Shown here: piece by piece, positions 44,830 to 52,968 of the stretch
Numbering within the stretch: position 1 is the stretch's first letter
Layout of the letters: each line of letters opens with the position of its first letter
The notes under the pieces: model-generated
What the model was told of the DNA's origin: nothing
The model's input: only the letters and a program-made list of their open reading frames with translations
Database searches by the model: none
Position numbers and translations under genes: made by a program
Assembly: GCA_021201535.1 (NCBI GenBank)
Contig: JAJQEU010000010.1
Location: 1-58,043 of the forward strand
Direction of reading: 5' to 3'
Origin: Clostridiales bacterium
GTDB lineage: Bacteria; Bacillota; Clostridia; Lachnospirales; Lachnospiraceae
DNA length: 58,043 nucleotides

Positions 44830-46413
44830 GTGGGAGCTTATCTCAATTGCGGAAACGACGCTTTCCGTATGATTCGAAATGATAATTATGTGGATAAGAC
44901 AGGGCTGATCGGGTATGTTAACAACACGATTGATAAGCCCAGAAACCTGATTTGCGTCAGCCGTCCCCGACGATTTGGCAAGTCTTACGCGGCGATGATG
45001 TTATCTGCTTATTATGACAGAAGTTGTGACTCTCATTCCCTCTTTGATGATCTGGAAATTTCCCGCGAACAATCGTATGAGGAATACATCAACCGATTTG
45101 ATGTGATTTATCTGGATATTACATTATTTCTTACACTGACGGAGAGGATGGAAGATGTTATTTCCTGTATTCAGCAGTCTGTGATTGGGGAACTGACGGA
45201 GGCTTTTCCCGGATGCGTAAAAGAAGGAACAGTCTCATTGCCGGCTGCTCTTCTGAGTATTAACCAGAAAGCAGGAAACCGTTTTATTATTATTGTGGAT
45301 GAATGGGATGCGTTGTTCCGTGAGGCTAAGCAGAAGGAATACTTACAGGGGGAGTATCTTCGGCTTTTGCGTGGCTTGTTTAAAGGCGGACCTGCTATGA
45401 AAAAGGCGGTTGCGGGCGCTTATATGACGGGCATCCTTCCAATCAAAAAATACGGGACAGAGTCGGCTCTGACGGATTCCCGGGAATTTACCATGACAGA
45501 TCCGGATATGCTTGCGCCGTATGTTGGCTTTACAGAGTCAGAGGTTCATGCATTGTGCGAAAAGCACGGGATGGATTTCGATGAGATGAAACAGTGGTAC
45601 GACGGATATTCTTTCTCTGTTCTTCAATCAGTATACAGTCCGAATTCTGTTATGACGGCCATAGAGCGCCGGGTATTCCGGAGTTACTGGAAGAAGACGG
45701 AGACATACGAATCTCTGAAAAACTATATTACAGCGAACCGGGATGGTTTAAAAGATGCTATTGTCTCTATGCTTGGAGGCATTCGTGTACAGATTGACAC
45801 GGGTACTTTCCAAAATGATATGATATCTATGAAGAGCAGAGATGATATATTAACTCTTCTGATACACCTGGGGTATCTGTCTTATGACGAACAGGAGTCT
45901 GCGGTGCGTATTCCGAATCTTGAAATTGCTGATGCGTTTCGAACAGCTGTAAAAGAAACAGGTTGGGCAGGCGTGTCGGAAGCACTTGCTGAATCCGATA
46001 AATTGCTGAAATCTACGATAGCAGGGGACAGCGACGCTGTTGCAGACGTACTGGAAAATATTCATTCTGCCAGCTGCTCCGTTTTAGAATATAATGATGA
46101 AAATTCATTGAGTTGTGCACTTACAATTGCCTACTATACCGCACAAAATTATTATAATATCGTCAGAGAGTTCCCGGCAGGAAAAGGATTTGCGGATCTT
46201 GCATTTATTCCATATAAAAATGTGGATAAACCGGCTATGATTGTGGAATTGAAATACGATAAATCAGCTGATGCCGCGATTCGGCAAATTAAGGAGAAAC
46301 GCTATGACGGAGCACTGCGAAACTATGGCGGGGAGTTACTGTTGGTCGGAATTAACTATAACAGCAAAAACGGTTCGAAAAAGCACGAATGTGTGATTGA
46401 AAGATATCAATAA
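44830..46413 (+). CDS. AAA-ATPase-like / PD-(D/E)XK family protein, copy 4
   Basis: A 527-residue paralogue of copies 2 and 3. GTG 44830 is chosen because AAGGAG (44815-44820) is 9 bases upstream. It keeps YVDKTGLIGYV, Walker A SRPRRFGKS, Walker B IIIVDEWDALFRE, GILPIKKYGTESALTDS, and the C-terminal KGFADLAFIP...MIVELKYDKSADAAIRQI. One difference is the N-terminal GAYLNCGNDAF in place of LNPGN. It ends 57 bases from the tRNA-Thr. Confidence 0.86.
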   Translation: MGAYLNCGNDAFRMIRNDNYVDKTGLIGYVNNTIDKPRNLICVSRPRRFGKSYAAMMLSAYYDRSCDSHSLFDDLEISREQSYEEYINRFDVIYLDITLFLTLTERMEDVISCIQQSVIGELTEAFPGCVKEGTVSLPAALLSINQKAGNRFIIIVDEWDALFREAKQKEYLQGEYLRLLRGLFKGGPAMKKAVAGAYMTGILPIKKYGTESALTDSREFTMTDPDMLAPYVGFTESEVHALCEKHGMDFDEMKQWYDGYSFSVLQSVYSPNSVMTAIERRVFRSYWKKTETYESLKNYITANRDGLKDAIVSMLGGIRVQIDTGTFQNDMISMKSRDDILTLLIHLGYLSYDEQESAVRIPNLEIADAFRTAVKETGWAGVSEALAESDKLLKSTIAGDSDAVADVLENIHSASCSVLEYNDENSLSCALTIAYYTAQNYYNIVREFPAGKGFADLAFIPYKNVDKPAMIVELKYDKSADAAIRQIKEKRYDGALRNYGGELLLVGINYNSKNGSKKHECVIERYQ

Positions 46414-46469
46414 AAGAACAAAGATTATGAAAAGTGTGGGGTTACGAGAAAATTTCAGGCATCAAAAAA

Positions 46470-46541
46470 AGCTGATGACGAGATTTGAACTCGTGACCCC
46501 TTCCTTACCAAGGAAGTGCTCTACCCCTGAGCCACATCAGC
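46470..46541 (-). tRNA. tRNA-Thr (anticodon GGT)
   Basis: The minus strand folds as a cloverleaf: acceptor GCTGATG/CATCAGC, D-arm GCTC/GAGC, anticodon stem CTTCC/GGAAG with loop TTGGTAA (anticodon GGT), and T-arm ACGAG-TTCAAAT-CTCGT. The discriminator is T and a run of T follows as terminator; the CCA end is not encoded. Its 3' end faces the AAA/PD-(D/E)XK pair. Confidence 0.96.
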
Positions 46542-46600
46542 TGAGCCGGATTCGCACCGACTTAAATACTATACTATACTGCGCAAAAAAAGTCAAACGC

Positions 46601-46673
46601 TTTTTATGATTTTCGTGCGGAATTTTTATGATTTTCGTGCGGAATTAACGCTTTTTATGATTTTCGTGCGGAA
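46601..46673. repeat. Triplicated 22-bp block at the bioY stop codon
   Basis: TTTTTATGATTTTCGTGCGG plus AA occurs at 46601-46622, 46623-46644 and 46652-46673. On the minus strand the third copy encodes the last bioY residues (SARKS) and its stop; the other two are non-coding copies just downstream. Confidence 0.9.
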
Positions 46674-47233
46674 TGTGCGGAAACCTGAATCTGATCGTCC
46701 GCTGCGTTCACGATCCGGTACAGCGGTTTGCAGATATATACGGATGCGATGCACTTGACGATATCTCCGGCAATGAAGGGCAGGAGTCCGGTCGTCAAAG
46801 CCGCGGGCCAGCCGATGCCGAGCATCACCTTCATCCACGGAACGCCGACCGCGTAGATGACCGGTATGCCAATGAGAACGGAGACGGTATTGCGGACGAT
46901 CCTGTTTTTGTTTCCCCTTAACAGAGAGATAATGATCGCCGCGACCAGATAACCGATGATGTAACCGCCCGTCGCGCCGGCAAGCACGCCGAAACCGCCC
47001 TTTCCGCCGGAAAAAACCGGAAGCCCGACCAGTCCGAGCAGGATCCAGATGCCGACGGTGATGCCGGCTTTCTTTGGCTTCAAAAGCAGAGCGATCATGT
47101 TGATAACGAGCGTCTGAGCCGTGATCGGCACCGCTGAAAACGGGAGTTGAATGCTGATGTAGGATGACACACATAAAAGTGCCGCGAGCAGTGCCATGGT
47201 TGTGAGTTCCTGTGTGGAAAATCTTTTTTTCAT
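46655..47233 (-). CDS. bioY: Biotin transporter substrate-binding component BioY
   Basis: A 192-residue integral membrane S component that binds biotin for an ECF transporter. Six hydrophobic segments are visible, with family motifs SIQLPFSAVPITAQTLV, GGKGGFGVLAGATGGYIIGYL and FIAGDIVKCIASV. The ATG follows GGAGGT about 15 bases upstream on the minus strand, a long spacing. A BirA-type operator overlaps its -35. No ecfA/T genes are near, as is common for group II ECF systems. Confidence 0.95.
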   Translation of the reverse strand: MKKRFSTQELTTMALLAALLCVSSYISIQLPFSAVPITAQTLVINMIALLLKPKKAGITVGIWILLGLVGLPVFSGGKGGFGVLAGATGGYIIGYLVAAIIISLLRGNKNRIVRNTVSVLIGIPVIYAVGVPWMKVMLGIGWPAALTTGLLPFIAGDIVKCIASVYICKPLYRIVNAADDQIQVSAHSARKS

Positions 47234-47256
47234 AAATATTCTTTATATACCTCCAT

Positions 47257-47274
47257 GCGCTGCTATTGCAGCGC
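47257..47274. repeat. GCGCTGC-N4-GCAGCGC hairpin in the bioY leader
   Basis: A perfect 7-bp stem with loop TATT, just upstream of the bioY ribosome binding site. It has the same arms as the hairpin at 26-43 and nearly those at 4804-4817. Confidence 0.5.
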
Positions 47275-47337
47275 GTCAACCTCTGTGAAAGGTGGTCATG
47301 TGGTAATGGTGTGACCTGTAATGTTTTATGTGTGTTC

Positions 47338-47366
47338 AGTATACCCTTCGTCCGATGAAATGTCAA
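47338..47366 (-). promoter_or_regulatory. Promoter of bioY
   Basis: On the minus strand, perfect -35 TTGACA (47366-47361), a 17-base spacer and -10 TATACT (47343-47338). The leader is about 100 bases. Confidence 0.85.
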
Positions 47367-47391
47367 CTGAAAAAGCAAGTGAATGGTTGAC
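47362..47391. promoter_or_regulatory. BirA-type biotin operator
   Basis: GTCAAC (47362-47367) and GTTGAC (47386-47391) are inverted half-sites 18 bases apart, fitting the (T)GT.AAC-N..-GTT.AC(A) layout of biotin repressor operators. One half overlaps the -35 of bioY, so bound BirA would block transcription when biotin is plentiful. Confidence 0.68.
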
Positions 47392-47440
47392 TATCAGATT
47401 GGTAAGAAGCAGAAATTTTATGTAATTCGCATTGAAAAAC

Positions 47441-47623
47441 ATGAAAGGAACAGTTAGAATAAAAAGGAAGTATAAACCTTCAGAAATTTTTAAAGAATGG
47501 TGTATGATACTGTTGGAGGATTACAATGCTCTCACAATGAAATTGCCGGAGGAAAAAGTCAGTGATGAAGATGTGCTGGCCTCTGTGAAAATGATTGCGG
47601 AAAGCGGTATGTTCTGCCAGTGA
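47441..47623 (+). CDS. Small hypothetical protein (doubtful)
   Basis: A 60-residue frame, basic at the N-terminus (MKGTVRIKRKYKPSEIF) and acidic in the middle. There is no clear ribosome binding site or recognisable family. It stops 48 bases before the GH13 gene. It may be a real small protein or a chance frame in AT-rich DNA. Confidence 0.25.
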   Translation: MKGTVRIKRKYKPSEIFKEWCMILLEDYNALTMKLPEEKVSDEDVLASVKMIAESGMFCQ

Positions 47624-47670
47624 AATGCACTCATAGATTTTTGAAAACTGTTTTACAGGGAGGAAACGAG

Positions 47671-49464
47671 ATGGCATGGTTTGATGAGGCTGTTTTTTAT
47701 CATATTTATCCGCTGGGACTCACGGGAGCTCCGAAGCAGAATTCCTACGGTGAGCCGGAGCACCGGCTGAACACACTGCTGCCGTGGATCGGACATATTC
47801 GCAGTATCGGCTGCAGCGCGCTCTACATCGGTCCGCTGTTTGAGTCGGTCGGACACGGATATGAGACGACGGATTACCGGAAGCTGGACAGCCGGCTCGG
47901 CACAAACGAGGATCTGAAATCTTTTGTGGCACACTGTCATGATCAGGGCGTCCGCGTGATCTTTGACGGCGTGTTCAATCACGTCGGGAGGGATTTTTTC
48001 GCGTTTCAGGATGTGAAAAAGAATCGCGAAGGTTCCCGTTACAGGGACTGGTTCTGCCATGTGAATTTTGGGGGAAATAACGAATATAACGACGGATTTT
48101 CCTATGATAACTGGGGCGGTTACAACCTTCTGGTGAAGCTTAACCAGAAAAACCCGGAGGTGATCAGCTATATCTGTGAGGTGATCCGCTTCTGGGTCAG
48201 TGAATTTGATGTGGACGGCATCCGGCTGGACGCGGCGGACGTGCTGGACATGGATTTTATGAAGGCGCTGCGCGGTGTGGCGAATGCGGTGAAACCGGAT
48301 TTCTGGCTGATGGGAGAGGTCATTCACGGGGAGTACAGCCGCTGGGTGAACGAGGGTACGCTGCATTCAGTGACAAACTATCATCTGCACAAGGCGCTGT
48401 ACTCCGGCCACAACGACCACAATTATTTCGAGATCGCCCATACCGTGAAGCGGCTCTATGACATGGGCGGCAGACCGGGCGGACTGAAACTGTACAATTT
48501 TGTCGATAATCATGATGTGGAGCGCATCTACACGAAGCTGACCAACAAGGCGCATTTTGCCCCGGTGCATATTCTGCTTTACACGCTGCCCGGCGTGCCG
48601 TCGATTTACTATGGTTCCGAGTTTGGCGTCGAGGGGCGGAAGGAACGGTTTTCCGACGATTCCCTGCGTCCGGCTCTTCGTCTGGAGGACTATAAAAATG
48701 CCGTTACGGATTGCCCGCGTACGAGACTGATCGCAGCGCTCGGAAAAGTTCGTCAGGCGGAGAAGGCTCTTTCGTACGGAGATTATAAGGAGGTTCTGCT
48801 GACGACCCGTCTGTATGCGTTCTCCAGAAGCATTGAGGGACGGACGGTTCTGGTGACGGTGAACAATGACGATCAGGATGCACGGGCGGAGCTTCCGGCC
48901 GGGCAGGCAGCGGCATATATCGGCGCGCTTGGCGGCGAGAGAGTGCCGGTGAGCGGCGGCAGGCTGTCGGTGAATGTGAAGGCGGGCGGCGGTGAGATCT
49001 GGATCCCGGCGGCGGATGATGTGAGTGTTTTGCCGGACATCGGTTCGGCTGCAGGCTTTGCACCCGCTCTGACAGATAATCCGTCGATTCCGGATGCCGG
49101 ACGAAAAGAGGAATCAGACGAAGTGAGAGAGTCGGATACCAGCCGAAAAGAATCAGACGAAGTGCGAGAGCCGGATGCCGGACGAAAAGATTCAGACGAA
49201 GCGGGAGAGCCGGATGTCAGACGAAAAGCTTCGGGCGAAATAAAGGCTTCGGATGCCGGAAAAATAGAATCAGACCATGCTGCGAAACGACCGGTGAAGG
49301 TGCCGGACGACAAATCTTATGAGGAGATGTCGATCGAGGAGCTTCAGCAGGCTATCCTTGAAAAAATGGCAAAGAACGGACCGGTGACGGCTGAGATGCG
49401 TCGGACAGTGGAAGAAAATATATGGCACGATTCTCTGGTGAACTGGGTGAAAAGCTTCAGGTAG
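47671..49464 (+). CDS. GH13 alpha-amylase-family glycosidase with charged repeat linker
   Basis: A 597-residue cytoplasmic enzyme. ATG 47671 follows AGGGAGG. The TIM barrel has the GH13 conserved regions: DGVFNHVGRDF, GIRLDAADV (nucleophile D187), LMGEVIHGEY (acid/base E216) and FVDNHDVERI (D282), so it is catalytically complete. It resembles small intracellular cyclomaltodextrinase/neopullulanase-like enzymes. After the barrel and a beta domain comes a linker of 39-42-base repeats (49093-49290) encoding units like DAGRKESDEVREP. A short conserved-looking tail of about 50 residues (SYEEMSIEELQQAILEKMA) follows. The tail's role is unknown. Confidence 0.9.
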   Translation: MAWFDEAVFYHIYPLGLTGAPKQNSYGEPEHRLNTLLPWIGHIRSIGCSALYIGPLFESVGHGYETTDYRKLDSRLGTNEDLKSFVAHCHDQGVRVIFDGVFNHVGRDFFAFQDVKKNREGSRYRDWFCHVNFGGNNEYNDGFSYDNWGGYNLLVKLNQKNPEVISYICEVIRFWVSEFDVDGIRLDAADVLDMDFMKALRGVANAVKPDFWLMGEVIHGEYSRWVNEGTLHSVTNYHLHKALYSGHNDHNYFEIAHTVKRLYDMGGRPGGLKLYNFVDNHDVERIYTKLTNKAHFAPVHILLYTLPGVPSIYYGSEFGVEGRKERFSDDSLRPALRLEDYKNAVTDCPRTRLIAALGKVRQAEKALSYGDYKEVLLTTRLYAFSRSIEGRTVLVTVNNDDQDARAELPAGQAAAYIGALGGERVPVSGGRLSVNVKAGGGEIWIPAADDVSVLPDIGSAAGFAPALTDNPSIPDAGRKEESDEVRESDTSRKESDEVREPDAGRKDSDEAGEPDVRRKASGEIKASDAGKIESDHAAKRPVKVPDDKSYEEMSIEELQQAILEKMAKNGPVTAEMRRTVEENIWHDSLVNWVKSFR

Positions 49465-49500
49465 AGATAGAATAAAAAAGGTATACTGTAAAGAATCAGA

Positions 49501-49546
49501 CAGATCGGAACATGGGTTTTTACCCTGCGTGTTCCGGTCTGTTTTT
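49501..49546 (+). terminator. Rho-independent terminator after the GH13 gene
   Basis: CAGATCGGAACA (49501-49512) pairs with TGTTCCGGTCTG (49530-49541), with one T-G pair, an inner GGG/CCC hairpin, and then TTTTT. Confidence 0.88.
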
Positions 49547-49683
49547 CATATGAGACATTTTTTTGCCATGTTTACCCGAATGGTACTTCTGGTTTCGCGA
49601 ACGGTATATACAAAAAAATCAATTTTGTTGTATAATTTTTACTGATGAATCAGATATAAAGAAAAAGGAGATATAAAAGAGCT

Positions 49684-50643
49684 ATGAGTATTCGGAAATT
49701 TTTCACAACAGTCGGCATATCTTATTTCCTGCTGATCCTGTTGTATTTTGGCATAACCAACCTGCTGGCTCTGGTGATTCAGGCAGTCGTCCCCGACAGC
49801 CTGTCCACGTATCCCCTGCTCTACTGGATCGTTGCAGCAGGTCCACAGTATCTGATCGCGATGCCGGTCTGTGCATGTGTCATGCGTCGTCTGCCTTCGG
49901 TGAATTTAGCCAAAAACAGTCTTGGAGGTGGCATGGTATGGTTTTCCCTGCTGTGCATGGATATGCTGATTGTGCAGATCGGCAATGTGATCGGTTCCAG
50001 AGTAAACACGTTCATCGGTAATCTTTCCGGACAGGATGTCAGTTCCGGCATTGAGTCGGTTTTATCCGGCGGAAATCTTCTGCTGACCTTCCTTATTGTG
50101 GTGATAATCGGCCCGGTCATGGAAGAACTGATCTTTCGCAAGGTGCTGATTGACCGTACGATTGTATTCGGAGACTGGACCGCCATCCTGTTATCCGGGA
50201 TGATTTTCGGACTGGCGCACGGGAGCTTTGAGCAGCTTTTCTACGCATTTGGATCGGGATGTCTGTATGCCTATATCTACATTAAAACCGGGAAAGTCAG
50301 ATACACGATTTCTCTTCACATGGTGACCAACTTCCTGACCGGGTTTTTACTCATTTTGATATCACCGGATACTACAGATCTGACTCGGCTGGTCAATGGG
50401 AATGATTCCATCAACAGCGGTGTTTTTCCGGGGTATGTCCTGTATATGATTGTCGTTCTTGTATTATCTTTCATCGGACTGATACTGTTCATCAGAGCCG
50501 TCCGAAAGAAAAAGGTGAAAATGGTTCCGGGAAAATACAGTATGCCTGCCGGCCGGACGGCAAAAGCTGTTTTCGGGAACGTGGGGATCATATTGTTCCT
50601 GATCATAGTGGCTTTTATGTTCGTCATAAAGATTGTTGCTTAA
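49684..50643 (+). CDS. CPBP-family intramembrane metalloprotease
   Basis: A 319-residue membrane protein with about eight hydrophobic segments. It has the three CPBP/Abi motifs: EELIFRKVLIDRT (EExxxR), FGLAHGSFEQLFYAFGSG (FxxxH) and SLHMVTNF (HxxxN). The family includes Rce1-like prenyl-protein proteases and bacteriocin-immunity-associated proteins; the substrate here is unknown. The ATG follows AAGGAGATATAAAAGAGCT, a rather long spacing. TATAAT at 49631-49636 may be its -10, but no good -35 is visible. Confidence 0.9.
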   Translation: MSIRKFFTTVGISYFLLILLYFGITNLLALVIQAVVPDSLSTYPLLYWIVAAGPQYLIAMPVCACVMRRLPSVNLAKNSLGGGMVWFSLLCMDMLIVQIGNVIGSRVNTFIGNLSGQDVSSGIESVLSGGNLLLTFLIVVIIGPVMEELIFRKVLIDRTIVFGDWTAILLSGMIFGLAHGSFEQLFYAFGSGCLYAYIYIKTGKVRYTISLHMVTNFLTGFLLILISPDTTDLTRLVNGNDSINSGVFPGYVLYMIVVLVLSFIGLILFIRAVRKKKVKMVPGKYSMPAGRTAKAVFGNVGIILFLIIVAFMFVIKIVA

Positions 50644-50821
50644 GGAACAGTTGCGGAATAACCTGTTGGACAAGCAAAGCGGAAAGGACTTCGACTAGAA
50701 ATGATAGAGGAAACCACCCTGGCGTTTCCAAAACAGACCTTGATTTGAGGAGCTGTTCTATGGTAAGCTATAAATACGACAGGGGTTATTGTGTTTTGTA
50801 GCCTGAGAGGAGGTGAGCGGT

Positions 50822-52522
50822 GTGGAAAAGAAGAAAATGCCGATTGGCATAGAAGACTTTGCAGAAATCATTACACAGGGTTTTTATTATGTCGATAAAA
50901 CCAGTATGATAAAAGAACTCCTGAGTAATTGGGGTAAGGTGAATCTTTTCACACGTCCGCGCCGCTTTGGAAAAAGCATAAATATGAGTATGCTCAAGTA
51001 CTTCTTTGAAATCGGCATAGATAAAAGCATGTTTGACGGGCTGGCAATTTCAAAGGAAACTGAGCTTTGCGAGAAATATATGGGGCAGTATCCTGTAGTC
51101 TCAATTAGCTTAAAGGGTATTGAGGGTGCAAACTATAGTGCAGCACGCAGTATGGCTGTGGATGTTATAAACGAGGAAACAAGAAGGCTTAGTTTCCTTT
51201 TGGAAAGCGTTAACCTGATTCAAAACGAAAAAGAGCTTTTGTCCCGGCTGATGGACAAGAACCTGGAAGATGGGACGCTGGTTTCAAGCCTGAGAAATCT
51301 CACAGAACTGCTTGAAAAACACTATGGGAAAAAAGCAATCGTGCTGATTGATGAGTACGATGTTCCATTGGCGAAGGCAAATGAATGTGGCTATTATGAT
51401 GAAATGATTAAGCTGATTCGAGGCATGTTTCATCAGGCGCTCAAAACCAACCCGAACTTGGAATTTGCTGTTTTGACAGGTTGCCTGCGGGTATCCAAAG
51501 AGAGTGTTTTCACAGGGCTCAATAACCCGAAGATGTATACGCTTCTTGAAGCAGAGTGTGATGAACAGTTTGGCTTCACAGATGAAGAAGTCCAGGAAAT
51601 GCTTGCTTACTATGGCCTGAGCGGCTATTATGGAATCACAAAAGAATGGTATGACGGATATAAAATCGGACGTGCCAATGTATATAATCCATGGGATGTT
51701 ATTAACTGGTGCAATCAGCTGCTAACGAACCCCAATAAAGTGCCCAAGAGCTACTGGACAAACTCAAGCGGAAACGAGGAAGTCCAAAGGTTTATACAAA
51801 AGATGGGCAACGGGGTAACAAAGACCCAGATAGAGAGGCTTATTTCAGGAGAAACTGTACAGAAAAAGATAGAAGAACAGCTCACCTATGACACGATGTA
51901 TGACAGTGTTGAAAACATGTGGAGTCTGCTGTATGCCACGGGTTATCTGACACAGAGTGAAACCCCATCAGGTAATCTGGTGCGACTGACGATACCAAAC
52001 ACAGAGGTTCGCAGCATCTTCAGGGATTTTGTGTTAAAGCTGTTTGAAAAGAAAATCGCACAGGATGGTGTGACAGTATCAGCCTTTTGTGAAGCTTTGA
52101 AGGGCGGCAATGCGACCGAGACTGAGAGACTGTTCACAGCATTAATGAAGAACACGATCAGCGTCAGGGACACTGCCGTCAGGAAAGAGTTCAAAGAGAG
52201 CTTCTACCGCGGTCTGCTTCTTGGGATACTTGGCTTTAAAGATGGCTGGAGTGTTGACTCGAACAGAGAATCCGGTGATGGGTACTATGACATTGCAATC
52301 GAGATTGAAGATGAAGAGCTGGGCATTATCATTGAAGTGAAGTATGCAGAAAACGCACAGTTTGAGCAGGAGTGCAGCAAGGCGTTAAAGCAAATCAACG
52401 ACAATGATTATACTGCGGAACTGAAGAACGATGGCATGCGTACCCTTTTCAAGTATGGTGTTGCCTGCTATAAGAGTCAGTGTAAGGTTGTTGTGGAACG
52501 TGAAGAACACGATCCAGAATAA
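50822..52522 (+). CDS. AAA-ATPase-like / PD-(D/E)XK family protein, copy 5 (divergent)
   Basis: A 566-residue member from another branch of the family. GTG 50822 follows AGGAGG (50808-50813) at 8 bases. The N-terminus MPIGIEDFAEIITQGFYYVDKTSMIKELL precedes Walker A TRPRRFGKS (about 44-52) and Walker B VLIDEYDVPL. LTGCLRVSKESVFTGLNN replaces the GILPIKKYGTES motif of copies 2-4. The C-terminal core is GYYDIAIEI...GIIIEVKYAENAQFEQECSKALKQI. It is clearly more AT-rich than the core genes. The 178-base region before it (50644-50821) shows no gene or clear promoter. Confidence 0.87.
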   Translation: MEKKKMPIGIEDFAEIITQGFYYVDKTSMIKELLSNWGKVNLFTRPRRFGKSINMSMLKYFFEIGIDKSMFDGLAISKETELCEKYMGQYPVVSISLKGIEGANYSAARSMAVDVINEETRRLSFLLESVNLIQNEKELLSRLMDKNLEDGTLVSSLRNLTELLEKHYGKKAIVLIDEYDVPLAKANECGYYDEMIKLIRGMFHQALKTNPNLEFAVLTGCLRVSKESVFTGLNNPKMYTLLEAECDEQFGFTDEEVQEMLAYYGLSGYYGITKEWYDGYKIGRANVYNPWDVINWCNQLLTNPNKVPKSYWTNSSGNEEVQRFIQKMGNGVTKTQIERLISGETVQKKIEEQLTYDTMYDSVENMWSLLYATGYLTQSETPSGNLVRLTIPNTEVRSIFRDFVLKLFEKKIAQDGVTVSAFCEALKGGNATETERLFTALMKNTISVRDTAVRKEFKESFYRGLLLGILGFKDGWSVDSNRESGDGYYDIAIEIEDEELGIIIEVKYAENAQFEQECSKALKQINDNDYTAELKNDGMRTLFKYGVACYKSQCKVVVEREEHDPE

Positions 52523-52827
52523 GATGAAAGTTACAAAAAAGAGGACGGGAGAAGCAGAAACTGCAATCCCGCCAATCCGGTCAATCTGGTCAGTCCGGCG
52601 GCGAGACATGATTCTGTGTGGGACATGTTCTTTTATGAGACATGCTTTTTCACTGGCGAAGCAGCCAGAGAGATGCAGATACCGTTGGGTACACAGGTAG
52701 GGAGGTGGTGCTGAAAATTGTTTATATTTGCGGCATAGCCACAGGGTTGTGATGAGTTATAGGACTATATAAGAGGTGCCTGAAAGTGCTTTATTATATA
52801 GATGGACTGTGCTCATCAGGGCGAAGA
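52523..52827. other. Intergenic region without recognisable gene
   Basis: I see no convincing gene, terminator or RNA here. There are imperfect direct repeats (TCAATCTGGTCAGTCCGG-like, and two GACATG blocks) and a good-looking but empty ribosome-binding-like GGGAGGTGGTG near 52700. Confidence 0.4.
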
Positions 52828-52933
52828 GCTTATTTGAGCGGTTACGCTTTACTGAGCGGTAACGTTCTACTGAGTAGTAATGCTCTACTGAGCAGTAAGT
52901 CCACAGGGGCGAAGAGCCTATACGAGCAGGAAT
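52828..52933. repeat. Array of 18-bp palindromic repeats upstream of the giant surface protein
   Basis: Four adjacent 18-base units start at 52828, 52846, 52864 and 52882. They follow G(C/T)T(T/C)TACTGAGYRGTAA, and the centres of three are near-palindromic (TTAC..GTAA, CTACTGAGTAG, TACTGAGCAGTA). A fifth related unit (52916-52933) follows a copy of the AGGGGCGAAGAGC flank that also precedes unit 1. The array ends about 35 bases before the gene start. Confidence 0.85.
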
Positions 52934-52968
52934 GCTCAAGAAATTTTATGATTGGAGGAAAGAAAAGA

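Noticed and set aside
46470..46541. Attachment site of an integrated element at tRNA-Thr
   Set aside because: No second copy of the tRNA 3' end and no integrase are visible in the window.
46397..46609. Possible 70-residue + strand protein after AAA copy 4
   Set aside because: It runs straight through the antisense of tRNA-Thr and has no family or ribosome binding site.
52431..52700. Possible 89-residue + strand gene overlapping the end of AAA copy 5
   Set aside because: Different frame inside a well-supported gene, low-complexity translation, no ribosome binding site.
52786..52968. Longer N-terminus for the giant surface protein, starting about 60 codons upstream
   Set aside because: The frame is open, but it has no signal-peptide-like start and no good ribosome binding site. 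TTGGAGG just before 52969 with a textbook signal peptide favours the shorter form. The open frame remains mentioned as an alternative reading of the repeats.
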